Counted from the first letter of the stretch, positions 47,387 to 59,011 are shown. The stretch is DNA of 64,000 nt from Affinundibacterium amnicola (GCF_014284275.1 NZ_JACOFU010000008.1:1-64000); one strand, 5' to 3'. The notes: generated from the sequence alone by a model not told the origin. Program-made: numbers and translations.

Positions 47387-48373
47387 TTAGGAACAAAACA
47401 ATTGCTCAAAGATCTTTGCTTTTTGTTGTGATCGTGGACTTGCCCAATAATCTGAAAAGCTAAAAATCGTCTGCTCACGATAGCAAATCTGGATACACCA
47501 AGGTTTGCCCATCAACACAACATGTACATACGTGGCGAAACTCTCGGCGAAATCCTCATACACCGTCGTTGCAGCATAAAGAGTAGAAAAGCCAGTACCA
47601 CTCAAGGCCTGATAGATCGCTAACATCTGCGATGCGTTCAATTGTGCTTGACCGTAATAAGTGATACCAGAACGGTGTTCAAAATTATGCCGGATTAAAG
47701 GGATGATTTCACCACTCATCGCAATTTGCCAACAAATCGACAAGAAACTGTACTCTTCCGTATCCTTAAATTTCTGTGAACCTATCCACCAATTTGGTAG
47801 ATAAGTTGTATTCATGCTGAGTACATGACCAAATTCATGCAATAGCAGATATTGCAAAGCTTGCTTACGTTGATCTTGCTCGGGTTCTGCTATGTTTGCC
47901 AGTAAAGTGTATTCTGCACTGGTGTTGAATGGGCTTGATTCTTTCCATGCCATCCAACTATTTGCAGTTCGCGATAAGAAAGCGTCTGAGTCTAGCAAGA
48001 CTATGGCACCAAGCATATTGCCATCGGTATCGGAAATTACATCGGTAATAGCAGATGAACCAACTCCAGTAGCTAAAAAAACACCTAATAACTTAGGCTC
48101 AAGCTTAGCTTTAACTTGCTCGGGAAGCTCGGCGATTGCGGATCGAATGTCAGTCAACAAAGCGGAGTTTAATGAAGACACATGATCTGTCTGATTGATG
48201 CTGGGAGTGAGTGCGGGATTGAGTGCGGGTTCGATTGCAGAACCACTCTCGCGGGCATTCACTTGTTTGACATAATCAATAACTTCCGCTGGGGCAGCGG
48301 CGATTCTTTGCAAGAATGGAAGCTGTGCTTGCTTGCGCCAAAATTGCGGGTTGGAACTGCTAATCACAAGCAA
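47387..48373 (-). CDS. HExxH protein of unknown function, possible metallopeptidase
   Basis: A protein of up to 328 residues that I cannot place in a family. It has YLLLHEFGHVLSMN at about 175-188, a zinc-peptidase HExxH, and a later EDFAESFATYVH (about 273-284) whose Glu could be the third zinc ligand, as in gluzincins. No signal peptide or membrane segment. The frame begins right after a TGA with TTG (48373) or GTG (48367); no ATG is near and no ribosome site is visible, so the true start is uncertain. A Pro/Ala-rich stretch (residues 45-60) comes from a 12-bp tandem repeat. It lies 25 bases after flaG on the same strand. Confidence 0.6.
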   Translation of the reverse strand: MLVISSSNPQFWRKQAQLPFLQRIAAAPAEVIDYVKQVNARESGSAIEPALNPALTPSINQTDHVSSLNSALLTDIRSAIAELPEQVKAKLEPKLLGVFLATGVGSSAITDVISDTDGNMLGAIVLLDSDAFLSRTANSWMAWKESSPFNTSAEYTLLANIAEPEQDQRKQALQYLLLHEFGHVLSMNTTYLPNWWIGSQKFKDTEEYSFLSICWQIAMSGEIIPLIRHNFEHRSGITYYGQAQLNASQMLAIYQALSGTGFSTLYAATTVYEDFAESFATYVHVVLMGKPWCIQICYREQTIFSFSDYWASPRSQQKAKIFEQLFCS

Positions 48374-48398
48374 TCACAAATAATGACAAGTTTAATAT

Positions 48399-48770
48399 TC
48401 AAGCTTGATCCCGTAACAACATCCCATTTTTCTTATCCAAATCTTTCGCCATCTCCAACACTTCTTTCGACGGGATTTGACGGATCACTGTATTGGTTTC
48501 TTTGTCCACAATCTGCACTAAAACCTTACCAGATTCCTGATCTAAATTGAGATTAATACTGTTGTTAGCATTTAAGAATTGATTAATCACTTCGACTGAT
48601 TTTTTTAACTCAGCATCACTGACCGTATCGGCGACTTCCTCTGTAGATTCCAACTTCACAGCAGGAGATTTGCTTACTTCTCTTGTCGCAACCCGCGTTT
48701 CGGACGAAGCAGAAGAACCGACAACACCGGGCACGCGCGCTACTGCAGCGGTAATTTGATTGATGCTCAT
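48399..48770 (-). CDS. flaG: Flagellar protein FlaG
   Basis: A 123-residue protein. The C-terminal half (about 55-115) matches FlaG: LNLDQESGKVLVQIVDKETN then VIRQIPSKEVLEMAKDL. FlaG affects flagellar filament length by a mechanism not well known. The N-terminal 50 residues are Ser/Val-rich and variable, as usual. The ATG at 48770 follows GGGGAAGAG. Normally flaG stands between flagellin and fliD; here it lies alone beside an HExxH gene and tRNA-Arg, so the flagellar cluster is elsewhere or has been rearranged. Confidence 0.88.
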   Translation of the reverse strand: MSINQITAAVARVPGVVGSSASSETRVATREVSKSPAVKLESTEEVADTVSDAELKKSVEVINQFLNANNSINLNLDQESGKVLVQIVDKETNTVIRQIPSKEVLEMAKDLDKKNGMLLRDQA

Positions 48771-48782
48771 TCTCTTCCCCAA

Positions 48783-49084
48783 TACTTATTCAAAACCAAT
48801 TAGATTTTTTTACGGATTACCAGATATAGTGATTATCGGATCGATTCACGAAAAGTTTAATTGAATCATAGAAAATTCATGATTTGCGAAATGCCCAATT
48901 CACGCATTTCAAATTGGCATTGCGCTATTACAAGGACGCAATTAGACATACTAAACAGCGCAAAAAATCACGTCTATCGTCGCCAATTGCATAATGAATA
49001 ATTGAAGGCAGCAAAAGTCAGCCTATGCATCAGCAATTTGTGAGGCTGTAAGAAACGCTGTATTAGGAAGGAGAAAACGATGAT
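48783..49084. other. Spacer between flaG and tRNA-Arg
   Basis: About 300 AT-rich bases with no gene. It should contain the flaG promoter (minus strand). No clear sigma-28 or sigma-70 pattern was found by eye. Confidence 0.5.
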
Positions 49085-49161
49085 TGGTGCGCCAGACACG
49101 ATTCGAACGTGCGACCCCAGCCTTCGGAGGGCTGTACTCTATCCATCTGAGCTACTGGCGC
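49085..49161 (-). tRNA. tRNA-Arg (anticodon CCG)
   Basis: The minus strand folds into a cloverleaf: acceptor GCGCCAG/CTGGCGC, D arm with AGCTCAGATGGATAGAGT, anticodon stem CAGCC/GGCTG with loop CTCCGAA (anticodon CCG, reading CGG Arg codons), T arm GTTCGAATC, discriminator A and an encoded CCA end (49085-49087). Length is 77 with CCA. Confidence 0.95.
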
Positions 49162-49290
49162 TATGAGAAATACAAAAAGAGGCGCGTATTCTACCGCAAT
49201 TTACTCAGAAGCTCTTTAGCAATTCTTGGCTATTTTGTGGAATTATTCTTTAATTGAACCGACTCTGATGCTGCAAAAGCCGATTTTTCA

Positions 49291-49319
49291 TTCCAAAATA
49301 CAGGCTTTAGCTCTATAAT
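49291..49319 (+). promoter_or_regulatory. Candidate promoter of the cytochrome c gene
   Basis: A consensus -10 TATAAT at 49314-49319 lies about 73 bases before the ATG, with TTCCAA at the -35 distance (17-base gap). The -10 is strong, the -35 weak. Confidence 0.45.
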
Positions 49320-49391
49320 CTGATGTTTTACGCTTAGCACGATTGAATGTGCTGCGAGCAAACTTCACATCATTTTTGTATCGAGGAAACC

Positions 49392-49931
49392 ATGAGCGAC
49401 GCCCACGACGAACACGAATCAGCGATTAAGACGCCTAAGCAACTGATCGTTGCCGTTCTTGCTGGATTTATAGTTCCTATTTTGATTATTGTTTTGCTGG
49501 TGAAATATGTTTCCAGTGACAACACCGTAGGCGCTGGTTCCAATGCGCAGACACCAGAGGCAATCGCTGCACGCATTAGCCCGGTTGCAAATGCTGGATT
49601 CACTTTATTAGATGCAAACGCACCAAAAGTGCTGCAAACTGGTGAGGCAGTATACAAAGCTGCATGTGCTGCATGTCATGGCACTGGCGCGGCTGGCGCA
49701 CCTAAGTTAGGTGATGCTGCTGGATGGGGTCCACGCATTGCACAAGGTTATGACACCGTATTGAAACATGCGATCGAAGGTATCCGTGGTATGCCTGCAA
49801 AAGGCGGTAACGCAGACCTTGACGATGTAGAAGTTGCTCGCGCAGTTGTACATATGGTGAATGGCAGTGGTGGCAAATTTAAAGAACCTGAAGTCAAAGC
49901 TGCTGCAGCTACTGAAGCTTCTGCAAAATAA
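49392..49931 (+). CDS. Membrane-anchored cytochrome c5-type protein
   Basis: A 179-residue c-type cytochrome. An N-terminal membrane anchor (about 14-42, ending LLVKYVSSD) holds it at the periplasmic face of the inner membrane. One haem site, ACAACHGTG (about residues 90-98), is followed by GAPKLGD and the distal Met in GIRGMPAKGG. It carries electrons in the respiratory chain. The ATG at 49392 has GAGGAAA just before it and gives the usual MSDAHDEHES start. It ends with a strong terminator. Confidence 0.93.
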   Translation: MSDAHDEHESAIKTPKQLIVAVLAGFIVPILIIVLLVKYVSSDNTVGAGSNAQTPEAIAARISPVANAGFTLLDANAPKVLQTGEAVYKAACAACHGTGAAGAPKLGDAAGWGPRIAQGYDTVLKHAIEGIRGMPAKGGNADLDDVEVARAVVHMVNGSGGKFKEPEVKAAAATEASAK

Positions 49932-49950
49932 TTCGCCGAGTTTCGAATAT

Positions 49951-49981
49951 AAAAAAGCCAGTCATTGACTGGCTTTTTTTA
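49951..49981 (+). terminator. Terminator of the cytochrome c gene
   Basis: A 14-bp perfect stem (AAAAAAGCCAGTCA at 49951-49964, TGACTGGCTTTTTT at 49966-49979) followed by T residues. It lies between convergent genes and may serve fadH on the other strand as well. Confidence 0.93.
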
Positions 49982-50008
49982 TTTCAATGAATTCGAATCA
50001 TCTCGTGC

Positions 50009-52346
<2,338 letters not shown>

Positions 52347-52970
52347 ATGACGAACACTTTCTTTAATAAGCTGCCACCAACCCAATTGTCCAAAGACACC
52401 AGCCAGCTCTTCGCTGATTTCGAGTATTTGGGACTATTTGACGAATATGGTTCTTGCTGTCTTTTCATCAATCAGCTGTTACTACAAAGTTTGCGGCAGA
52501 AAAACTACCCAGTCCAGTTGATCAGTTGCTATGCCTTAATGGAAGAACAAAATCAGCGTTTCTTTCTTGGTCACAAAGATTATATTAAGCCCGGTCAACT
52601 CGCTGGGCATGTCACCTGCTTAGTCAATCAAGAATTTCTGGTTGATTTCGGATTAGGCAATTTGCACAAATGTCTAGCTACAGCACCACAAGCGATTGCG
52701 TTTCAGGCACGAGCAAGTGACCATTTGTTCGGAGAGCTTTACTTAAGCAATTTAGCAAAAATCGCTTGGCATCCAATTCATGACATTCCAAACTTAGCGT
52801 TTGAAACTGCGCGACAACAGCCAAAGCTTGACGCGGTTTTTCAACAACTACATGCATTTCAGAAAAATCGTCTCAAGTTTGCAATTCACCGTGCCTTATT
52901 CAAAAAGCGCAAGAAATCAACGACACCAAAGTTGGTACCTCGTACCAATTTTGATGAGACTTATTTCTAG
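52347..52970 (+). CDS. Unknown protein with a Cys-His-Asp pattern (transglutaminase / NAT-like?)
   Basis: A 207-residue protein I do not recognise with certainty. GSCCLFINQLLLQSLR (Cys37/Cys38), GHVTCLVNQEFLVDFG (His88, Asp100) have the order and spacing of the Cys-His-Asp triad in arylamine N-acetyltransferases and transglutaminase-like enzymes. It is shorter than an NAT (about 270). The C-terminal 40 residues are Lys/Arg-rich. No signal peptide. The ATG at 52347 has AAAGG before it. The gene is bracketed by two copies of a 19-base repeat, the second overlapping its stop codon, which suggests acquisition or duplication as a unit. Confidence 0.6.
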   Translation: MTNTFFNKLPPTQLSKDTSQLFADFEYLGLFDEYGSCCLFINQLLLQSLRQKNYPVQLISCYALMEEQNQRFFLGHKDYIKPGQLAGHVTCLVNQEFLVDFGLGNLHKCLATAPQAIAFQARASDHLFGELYLSNLAKIAWHPIHDIPNLAFETARQQPKLDAVFQQLHAFQKNRLKFAIHRALFKKRKKSTTPKLVPRTNFDETYF

Positions 52971-52985
52971 GGCGTGTTGACCTAA
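52967..52985 (+). repeat. Short direct repeat, copy 2
   Basis: CTAGGGCGTGTTGACCTAA, 17 of 19 identical to copy 1. Its TAG is the stop codon of the preceding gene. Confidence 0.65.
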
Positions 52986-52993
52986 CTATCAGC

Positions 52994-53398
52994 TTAAACA
53001 AAATTATTAATAATTTCCAAAGCGATCAAAGGCTGTATTTTTAAGGCGGCAAAGTCGTCTTGAAAGTAAGCTTTGTACGCAGGATACTGATCGAGATCAT
53101 CCTGCTGTACATGCCGAAATCCCATATTCCAATGTGGGTATGCACGCTCAGAAATAGTTTGCTCCATTAACAGCGTCACGTCGCGATGACGTGGGTCTGC
53201 CTTGATAAGATCAAAAGTGCGGTGAACTTGTGCAGGCTCGCCTTCGAGCACTTGTAAGAACCGGCCGCTGCAATACAAGAGCTTGCCGGTAATTATATGT
53301 GCGGTGTTGTTTCTGACTGCGTGGCTATGAATCGACTGCAGCACGGATTCATCACCAGCTAAACGACTGACGTACACCAATTGGATCAAATTCATCAT
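52994..53398 (-). CDS. BLUF blue-light photoreceptor
   Basis: A 134-residue single-domain BLUF protein that binds FAD and senses blue light. Visible family residues are the Tyr of LIQLVYVSRLAG (residue 9), the Asn near 30 (VRNNTAHIITG), the Gln in GRFLQVLEGE and the Trp/Met in YPHWNMGF. There is no output domain, so it must act on a partner protein. No anti-repressor or cyclase gene is beside it. It converges with the Cys-His-Asp gene. Confidence 0.9.
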   Translation of the reverse strand: MMNLIQLVYVSRLAGDESVLQSIHSHAVRNNTAHIITGKLLYCSGRFLQVLEGEPAQVHRTFDLIKADPRHRDVTLLMEQTISERAYPHWNMGFRHVQQDDLDQYPAYKAYFQDDFAALKIQPLIALEIINNFV

Positions 53399-53477
53399 GC
53401 AACTCCTGCGTAGAACGATGAATTCATTCTACGCCCGAAACAGAGCGATCACCAGTGATCACGTCAGTGATTAAGGT

Positions 53478-55982
53478 CTAAATAGGTGCGCCTGGAGGAA
53501 TTGGTGGAAGTGGACGCAACTTGACGCTGGCGGGGTCGCGTAAATACGACAATATCAGTTCAGCCGCCTGTTGACGGCTACTCGCGATACTGCCTTTGCC
53601 CGGATTTTTCTGTAACCATCGTGCCAGCTCGGTCACGCTTTGACGCACATCTGCTTGCACTTGTGGATGCAAACGTCCGTTATCAATCAAACCTAATACC
53701 GCGTCGAGTACGACCCAGTTTGCTGCTAGCTGTACCGTATTGCCGGCAAGCACAGTAGATCCTGGCTCTGCACGCTGCCAGGTTTGCTCAAATACTTGTT
53801 TGAACAATTCATTTACGCCCAGTTGCTGTTCATCGATTGCATGCTGCCAAGCCAAACGATTTATGCGGGTGGCGTCAAACAAAAACTGGCTACTTTGCGC
53901 TGCGCCCGCCTCAACCGCCGAAAGCGCATCAAACACAACATTCATGCGACCTGAAAAATATTCCGGTGTGCGGTTATAACCTTCTGATGGCGGCGTCAAA
54001 ATCGCCAATACATTTTTTGGCAAAGCTAAATTTTCCGCACGCAAACTCGCAATTATTTTTTGCAAAGCTTGCCGTTGTAATGCAGCAGAAACTGGCTTGG
54101 CTCCGGGCTGTATCCGTCCGGCGTTCGCATCCTTTGCCAAACCATATTCATATTCGGCACCACCAATCAAGCGCGCCACCGCTTCGGTTTGATAGCGATG
54201 CAATAAATAGACTGGGACTAATCGGGCTTCCAACTCACCAACCTGACGTTGTGGTGGCAAGACCGCCATTGAAAAATTATTCAAAGCATGCTGACGCACC
54301 TGCATCAATTGATCATAAGTTTTCATGGAATCAGCGCCGAAATCCCATAGCAGACCATTTGGATGTGCTGCACCTGCTGCGCGTGAATCGGTATCAGACA
54401 CATATTGCAAGCCACGCGCTTTGGCTTTTTCGCGCAAATTTGCCAGCGCAGTTTCTTCATCTTGCCCAGGGAAAGTTGCATACAAATGTTGAACCACAAA
54501 GTCATCCCAAGGTCCTACGCCTACTCCATAGGCATCTTTTAATTCCACTTCACCCTTACTATTCAGGCCTAAAATCGGGTGCGGATAATCCATCACAGAA
54601 CCATTGCCATGACGACTAGGCGCAAAGTTATGGGCGATTCCCAAGGTATGTCCAACTTCATGCGCAGACAGCTGACGTAATCGCGCCAAGGCCATTTGTT
54701 CCGCCGCATTTTTCTTCTCTGCACTGCTTGATTTACCGTAAGGCGCTAACAAACTTTCAGCGATCAAAATATCTTGTCGCACGCGTTGCGAACCCAAGGT
54801 CACCGCACCTTTAATGATTTCACCAGTACGTGGATCAGTCACGGCATTACCGTAAGACCAACCGCGTGTTGCGCGATGTACCCACATGATGGTGTTGTAG
54901 CGGATGTCCATAGGATCAACGCCTTCCGGCAGTAATTCGACGCGATAGGCGTCTTTAAAACCCGCCTTCTCAAACGCACTCGTCCACCAACGCGCACCTT
55001 CCAACAAGGCCGTCCGCACTGGCTCTGGCGCACCACGATCCAAATAATAAATAATCGGCTTTTTCACGGTGCTGACCGCTGCGTTTGGATCGGTCTTTTC
55101 TAAGCGATGTCTAACCTGCCACTGCACGTGAATACTGTCTGCTAACGGTGTCGCAAAATCCATCTGCTCGCTATCTAAGCCTCCCGATCCTGGATGATAC
55201 GACCGCGGCTTATACCCATCAGGCAAGCGAATCAAACTCACATGTTGATGTACACGCAAGCTCTTCGGATCCGCTGCCACTTGACGTACAAACGGGCCAT
55301 CGCCAGCACCCGCGAAAGTCAGTAAAGCTTCTAGCTCAGTGTTATCAGGAAAATTCTTCGCTTGCTGACTCAATACAGCACTGCGTTTTTCATCGACCAC
55401 GTAATTCCCTTGGCGAGTTCTTATCAAAGTATCGGCCACACCATGCCTGTCGGTCGATAAGAAAGACGAGAAATCCACCAAGTAGGTATTGCCCTCCGTT
55501 GCCAAGATATCTCCAGCCCACAACACCGCGCCAGCAAAAGCTTCACGCACAGAAGCGCGTTCATCTGGATTTTGTGAATCAGCGATAAAGCGGGTGTTCT
55601 CTTGTACTAAGAACAGGCGTTTTCCATGACGTTCGAATCTGACTAATTTACTTCTTCCTGCTTGCCCGCGATCTAGCCCGACATCATTCGATCCCAGTCC
55701 AAATGGCAGCGAGGTGACCAGCAAAAAGGGACGATCTAATTGCGGCACCGCCATCAAAATCTTTGCTTGCTCCTGGCTAGTCCAAATATCAAACAAACCA
55801 CCCTGTTTCTTCATCCCTGCCGTATGTTGAGCGAAACCAGCGGATGCGACAGAAGTGCTTCCTGAGACGCCAACCCCTTGTGCTGTCTGCGCCGCTGAAT
55901 AGCTGGCAGGCATCGCACTGAATACTACAACTGCTGCGGAAATGATGTTCAAGACAAATTTTGATGGTAATGGGGCTGACAT
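53478..55982 (-). CDS. Exported zinc metalloprotease (DUF5117/DUF4953 type)
   Basis: An 834-residue exported protein. A signal peptide of about 38 residues (ends YSAAQ) is followed by a domain resembling DUF5117/DUF5118 (about 60-310). A zinc site of metzincin form lies at 441-451 (HEVGHTLGIAHN, three His plus Glu) with the Met-turn SVMDYPHP some 16 residues later. The C-terminal 380 residues are helical. The family is widespread in Bacteroidetes and proteobacteria and is poorly characterised; protease activity is inferred from the zinc site. The ATG at 55982 has AAAGGA before it; the frame runs 32 codons further up without support. Confidence 0.9.
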   Translation of the reverse strand: MSAPLPSKFVLNIISAAVVVFSAMPASYSAAQTAQGVGVSGSTSVASAGFAQHTAGMKKQGGLFDIWTSQEQAKILMAVPQLDRPFLLVTSLPFGLGSNDVGLDRGQAGRSKLVRFERHGKRLFLVQENTRFIADSQNPDERASVREAFAGAVLWAGDILATEGNTYLVDFSSFLSTDRHGVADTLIRTRQGNYVVDEKRSAVLSQQAKNFPDNTELEALLTFAGAGDGPFVRQVAADPKSLRVHQHVSLIRLPDGYKPRSYHPGSGGLDSEQMDFATPLADSIHVQWQVRHRLEKTDPNAAVSTVKKPIIYYLDRGAPEPVRTALLEGARWWTSAFEKAGFKDAYRVELLPEGVDPMDIRYNTIMWVHRATRGWSYGNAVTDPRTGEIIKGAVTLGSQRVRQDILIAESLLAPYGKSSSAEKKNAAEQMALARLRQLSAHEVGHTLGIAHNFAPSRHGNGSVMDYPHPILGLNSKGEVELKDAYGVGVGPWDDFVVQHLYATFPGQDEETALANLREKAKARGLQYVSDTDSRAAGAAHPNGLLWDFGADSMKTYDQLMQVRQHALNNFSMAVLPPQRQVGELEARLVPVYLLHRYQTEAVARLIGGAEYEYGLAKDANAGRIQPGAKPVSAALQRQALQKIIASLRAENLALPKNVLAILTPPSEGYNRTPEYFSGRMNVVFDALSAVEAGAAQSSQFLFDATRINRLAWQHAIDEQQLGVNELFKQVFEQTWQRAEPGSTVLAGNTVQLAANWVVLDAVLGLIDNGRLHPQVQADVRQSVTELARWLQKNPGKGSIASSRQQAAELILSYLRDPASVKLRPLPPIPPGAPI

Positions 55983-56313
55983 GGCGGGTCCTTTAGAACA
56001 AAGCAAAACAAAGCATCGTGTAGCGGATGGAATACTTAGGAAATTAACAGCGTGAGCTTGGACAAGCAATCTTCGCATTTAGTTGCCTCAGTCTTTTGCA
56101 TTTAATAAAAAACACTAGATATAAGAAATAGACCTTTCCCTCCACCCATCCCGTGCTCAATAAATGGACTCGACCTACTGAGTTAGCACGAGATAAAGAC
56201 GAAGCCGCATTTAAGCAACAGTGAAATAATTTATACAATTTCAGTAGCAACAAATCCTTTGAAGCATTCGCAGCTTTGCTACAATCATTCACAAGCCATC
56301 TAACTCAATCATC
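55983..56313. other. Divergent spacer
   Basis: About 330 bases between the metalloprotease and solute-binding protein genes. No reading frame, repeat or clear promoter found by eye. Confidence 0.5.
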
Positions 56314-57102
56314 ATGAATCTTCACGGCATTCTTCGTTGCGGCATCATCATACTAAGTTTATATCTTAGTAGCTTTGCCTATGCACATGAAGTAGTGCAA
56401 TTGCAAACCATAGAAGAATTCGATAAACATGGCAAACCAGTCCCGCTCAATAAAGTGAGCCGCGACTTACTGAATTACATTGAAAAATCCTTAAATCTTC
56501 GCTTCGAAGTCAAGCGTGTGCCGTGGAAACGCGCCCTGGATAATGCATTACATAATGATATTGTGCTGATGGGGATGTCGCACACCTCAGAACGCGCAAA
56601 ACGTTATGCGTTTTCTGAGCCTATCAATGCCAACGGCAACTGGTTAATTACGCGATGTGATGCTACTTTCAAATTTAATGGCATCAACGATCTACGAGGA
56701 AAACTCATAGGTGTTGTGTTAGGTACGAGCGCAGGAGAAGAGTTCGATCAACAAATGCATGTGTTGTTCAAAGTCGAAAATGATATTGGTGCTGGCATTT
56801 CTCGCCTCAAAAAATTGATGGCGAAACGCATGGATGCGATTGTCTGGTATGGCGTCACTGGCAATCATCGCGAAATGCAAGAAACCCTAAACAAGAATTA
56901 CGCCGCGCTGAGCGAATCATTTGGCTATGTTGAACGACCTGCCTTTTGTGTATTGCCCAAGCCAATTGCGATCGTCAATAACCATTTTGCTATGCGCATC
57001 AGTCCACGCAATCAAAATCTGTTAAATCGCATCAACCAGGCAATCGCAAAAGGACGCAAAGAAGGCGCCATTCCGCCCATGCAAGCAACGAATTTGGATT
57101 AA
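56314..57102 (+). CDS. Periplasmic solute-binding protein (SBP_bac_3 type)
   Basis: A 262-residue periplasmic protein. A signal peptide (about 1-23, ending AYA) precedes a two-lobed binding fold resembling family-3 amino-acid-binding proteins: LNLRFEVKRVPWKRALDNAL and MSHTSERAKRYAFSEPI in lobe 1, LRGKLIGVVLGTSAGEEF in lobe 2. No ABC permease or ATPase gene lies beside it, so it is an orphan. Such orphans can work with a distant transporter or in sensing. The ligand is unknown. It lies 55 bases before the MATE gene on the same strand. Confidence 0.85.
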   Translation: MNLHGILRCGIIILSLYLSSFAYAHEVVQLQTIEEFDKHGKPVPLNKVSRDLLNYIEKSLNLRFEVKRVPWKRALDNALHNDIVLMGMSHTSERAKRYAFSEPINANGNWLITRCDATFKFNGINDLRGKLIGVVLGTSAGEEFDQQMHVLFKVENDIGAGISRLKKLMAKRMDAIVWYGVTGNHREMQETLNKNYAALSESFGYVERPAFCVLPKPIAIVNNHFAMRISPRNQNLLNRINQAIAKGRKEGAIPPMQATNLD

Positions 57103-57157
57103 TCCGCTACACTATGGCAACTTTATGTTGTTTATGTTGGCTTAGGTAGATCAATTC

Positions 57158-58510
57158 ATGACCAGTACCCCCACGATACACGGAAAATTTGTGCATGGCT
57201 CGACCATGCGTCACGTCATCAATATGACCGCAACTGGCTCAATTGGCCTGATTGCGGTCTTTTTGGTGGATGTTTTAAATCTTCTCTATATCTCCCAATT
57301 AGGCAAACCTGAGCTGGCTGCGGCAATTGGCTACGCTAGTACGCTTTTGTTCTTTCATACCTCGATCGCGATTGGCCTATCGATTGCAACTGCTGCAACG
57401 GTATCACGAGCCATCGGGAGTGGTGATAGTCAACTAGCCCGACAATTTGCCGCGACTTCACTGATTTTGATCGCAGGAATTTCGATTCTACTAACCATCA
57501 TTACTTATCCGCTACTAGATAGCTTACTAAGCATTCTAGGCGCACAAGCAGAAACAGCACGGCTTGCCAAACGTTTCTGTCAATTGGTATTGCCTTCCAT
57601 TCCATTAATTAGTATTGGTATGGGACTCAGTGCTTTATTGCGTGCTTTAGGTGATGGCAAAGGTGCGATGTATGTGACTTTGGGTGCGGCAATTGCCACC
57701 GCCATCCTCGACCCGCTCTTTATTTTTAGTCTGAACTTAGGTTTGGATGGTGCGGCTTACGCAAACGTTCTGGCGCGTGTCGTGTTAGTGAGCATCGGCG
57801 CCTACAGTATCTTTGCAAGCCATCGCTTTTATAGCAAGCCGGAGCCTGAAGTTTTTCGCCGCGGTGCAAAAGCCTTCGCTACCATCGGCATTCCAGCGAT
57901 ACTCACCAATGTGGCGACCCCCGTTGGTAACGCCGCTGTCACTTCAGTTCTTGCAAAATATGGCGATCAGGCAGTTGCCGGTTGGGCGGTCGTGTCTCGT
58001 TTGATTCCCATGGCATTTGCAGGTTTGTTTGCTTTATCGGGCGCGGTCGGTCCAATTCTTGGTCAAAATCTGGGCGCGAAACGCTTTGATCGCTTACGAT
58101 CCACCATGCTGGATAGCCTGAAATTGACCTTAATCTATGTATTAGTTGTTTGGTTCTTACTGGCCGTGTTTAGTCATATGATCGCTCGCGCCTTTGATGC
58201 TCAAGGTGCAGCAGCCGATGTCATCGTGTTTTTTTGCATTTTCGTTGCTGGCAGTTTCTTATTCAACGGCAGCCTGTTTGTCGCCAATGCGGCATTCAAT
58301 AATCTTGGCTACCCACTCTATTCAACCATGTTAAATTGGGGACGATCCACAATCGGTGTGATTCCCTTTGTTTGGTTTGGCGGAATGTGGTTTGGCGCGC
58401 GCGGTGTGATTGCGGGATATGGGCTGGGCGTGGTCTTGTTCGGAATTGCTGGTGTGGTTTTGTGTTTCCGGGTGTTAGCAAAATTAGAGCAAACAAATCA
58501 ACACGAATAA
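57158..58510 (+). CDS. MATE-family efflux transporter
   Basis: A 450-residue inner-membrane protein with twelve predicted helices in two similar halves. The MATE pattern is seen in DVLNLLYISQLGKPELAAAIGYA (helix 1-2) and in GNAAVTSVLAKYGDQAVAGWAVVSR in the second half. MATE proteins export cationic drugs or metabolites against Na+ or H+. The substrate is unknown. A small secreted protein gene starts 15 bases after its stop, probably in the same operon. Confidence 0.92.
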   Translation: MTSTPTIHGKFVHGSTMRHVINMTATGSIGLIAVFLVDVLNLLYISQLGKPELAAAIGYASTLLFFHTSIAIGLSIATAATVSRAIGSGDSQLARQFAATSLILIAGISILLTIITYPLLDSLLSILGAQAETARLAKRFCQLVLPSIPLISIGMGLSALLRALGDGKGAMYVTLGAAIATAILDPLFIFSLNLGLDGAAYANVLARVVLVSIGAYSIFASHRFYSKPEPEVFRRGAKAFATIGIPAILTNVATPVGNAAVTSVLAKYGDQAVAGWAVVSRLIPMAFAGLFALSGAVGPILGQNLGAKRFDRLRSTMLDSLKLTLIYVLVVWFLLAVFSHMIARAFDAQGAAADVIVFFCIFVAGSFLFNGSLFVANAAFNNLGYPLYSTMLNWGRSTIGVIPFVWFGGMWFGARGVIAGYGLGVVLFGIAGVVLCFRVLAKLEQTNQHE

Positions 58511-58525
58511 TCGACCAAGGACATT

Positions 58526-59011
58526 ATGCGCGCCCTCTTCTTTACTCTTACGCTACTGAGTAGCGCATTTATCACAAGCACGGGATACGCGCAAACTGTC
58601 ACCAACAATTTTCCAGCATGGCCTAGTGGCCACAGTAGTGTACTCAAAGGCGAGCAAGCACTAACTTTGGGCAGGCAGTGCTCGCGTCCCTCGGTTCAAG
58701 GTGTCGATAGCAGCTGGACACCATCCCCCCAAATCATTCTGAGGCTTGAACTCAAACTCAACGAATATCTCAGCAAACATTACCCCAAAATACGTCAGCA
58801 AATTCAACAGGTTTATTTTCAATACGCGGGACTCAAAGGGAACAAACGAAAAATAATCTATATCAACGCGATTGACCAACACGCACAAAACAATCCCGAT
58901 TGGCGTAAGAATGCTTTGGTGATCTGCGATGGCGGGGAGGTGTTCTGGGGTACTGAGTTTGATCCCGTGACCGAACGATTTTCACCGATACATTTTAATG
59001 GCAGTCCCTAA
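58526..59011 (+). CDS. Small exported protein of unknown function
   Basis: A 161-residue protein with a signal peptide (about 1-22, ending GYAQ). The mature part contains two Cys (RQCSRPSV and ALVICDGG) that could form a disulfide, and a block KGNKRKIIYINAIDQHAQNN. I do not recognise a family. It starts 15 bases after the MATE stop and is probably co-transcribed. Confidence 0.7.
   Translation: MRALFFTLTLLSSAFITSTGYAQTVTNNFPAWPSGHSSVLKGEQALTLGRQCSRPSVQGVDSSWTPSPQIILRLELKLNEYLSKHYPKIRQQIQQVYFQYAGLKGNKRKIIYINAIDQHAQNNPDWRKNALVICDGGEVFWGTEFDPVTERFSPIHFNGSP

Noticed and set aside
48199..48240. 12-bp near-tandem repeat considered as a CRISPR or phase-variable site
   Set aside because: Only two imperfect units inside a coding frame; it simply encodes a Pro/Ala-rich stretch.
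53837..54619. 260-codon plus-strand frame opposite the metzincin-type protease
   Set aside because: His/Pro/Leu-rich shadow of the real gene, with no start context.
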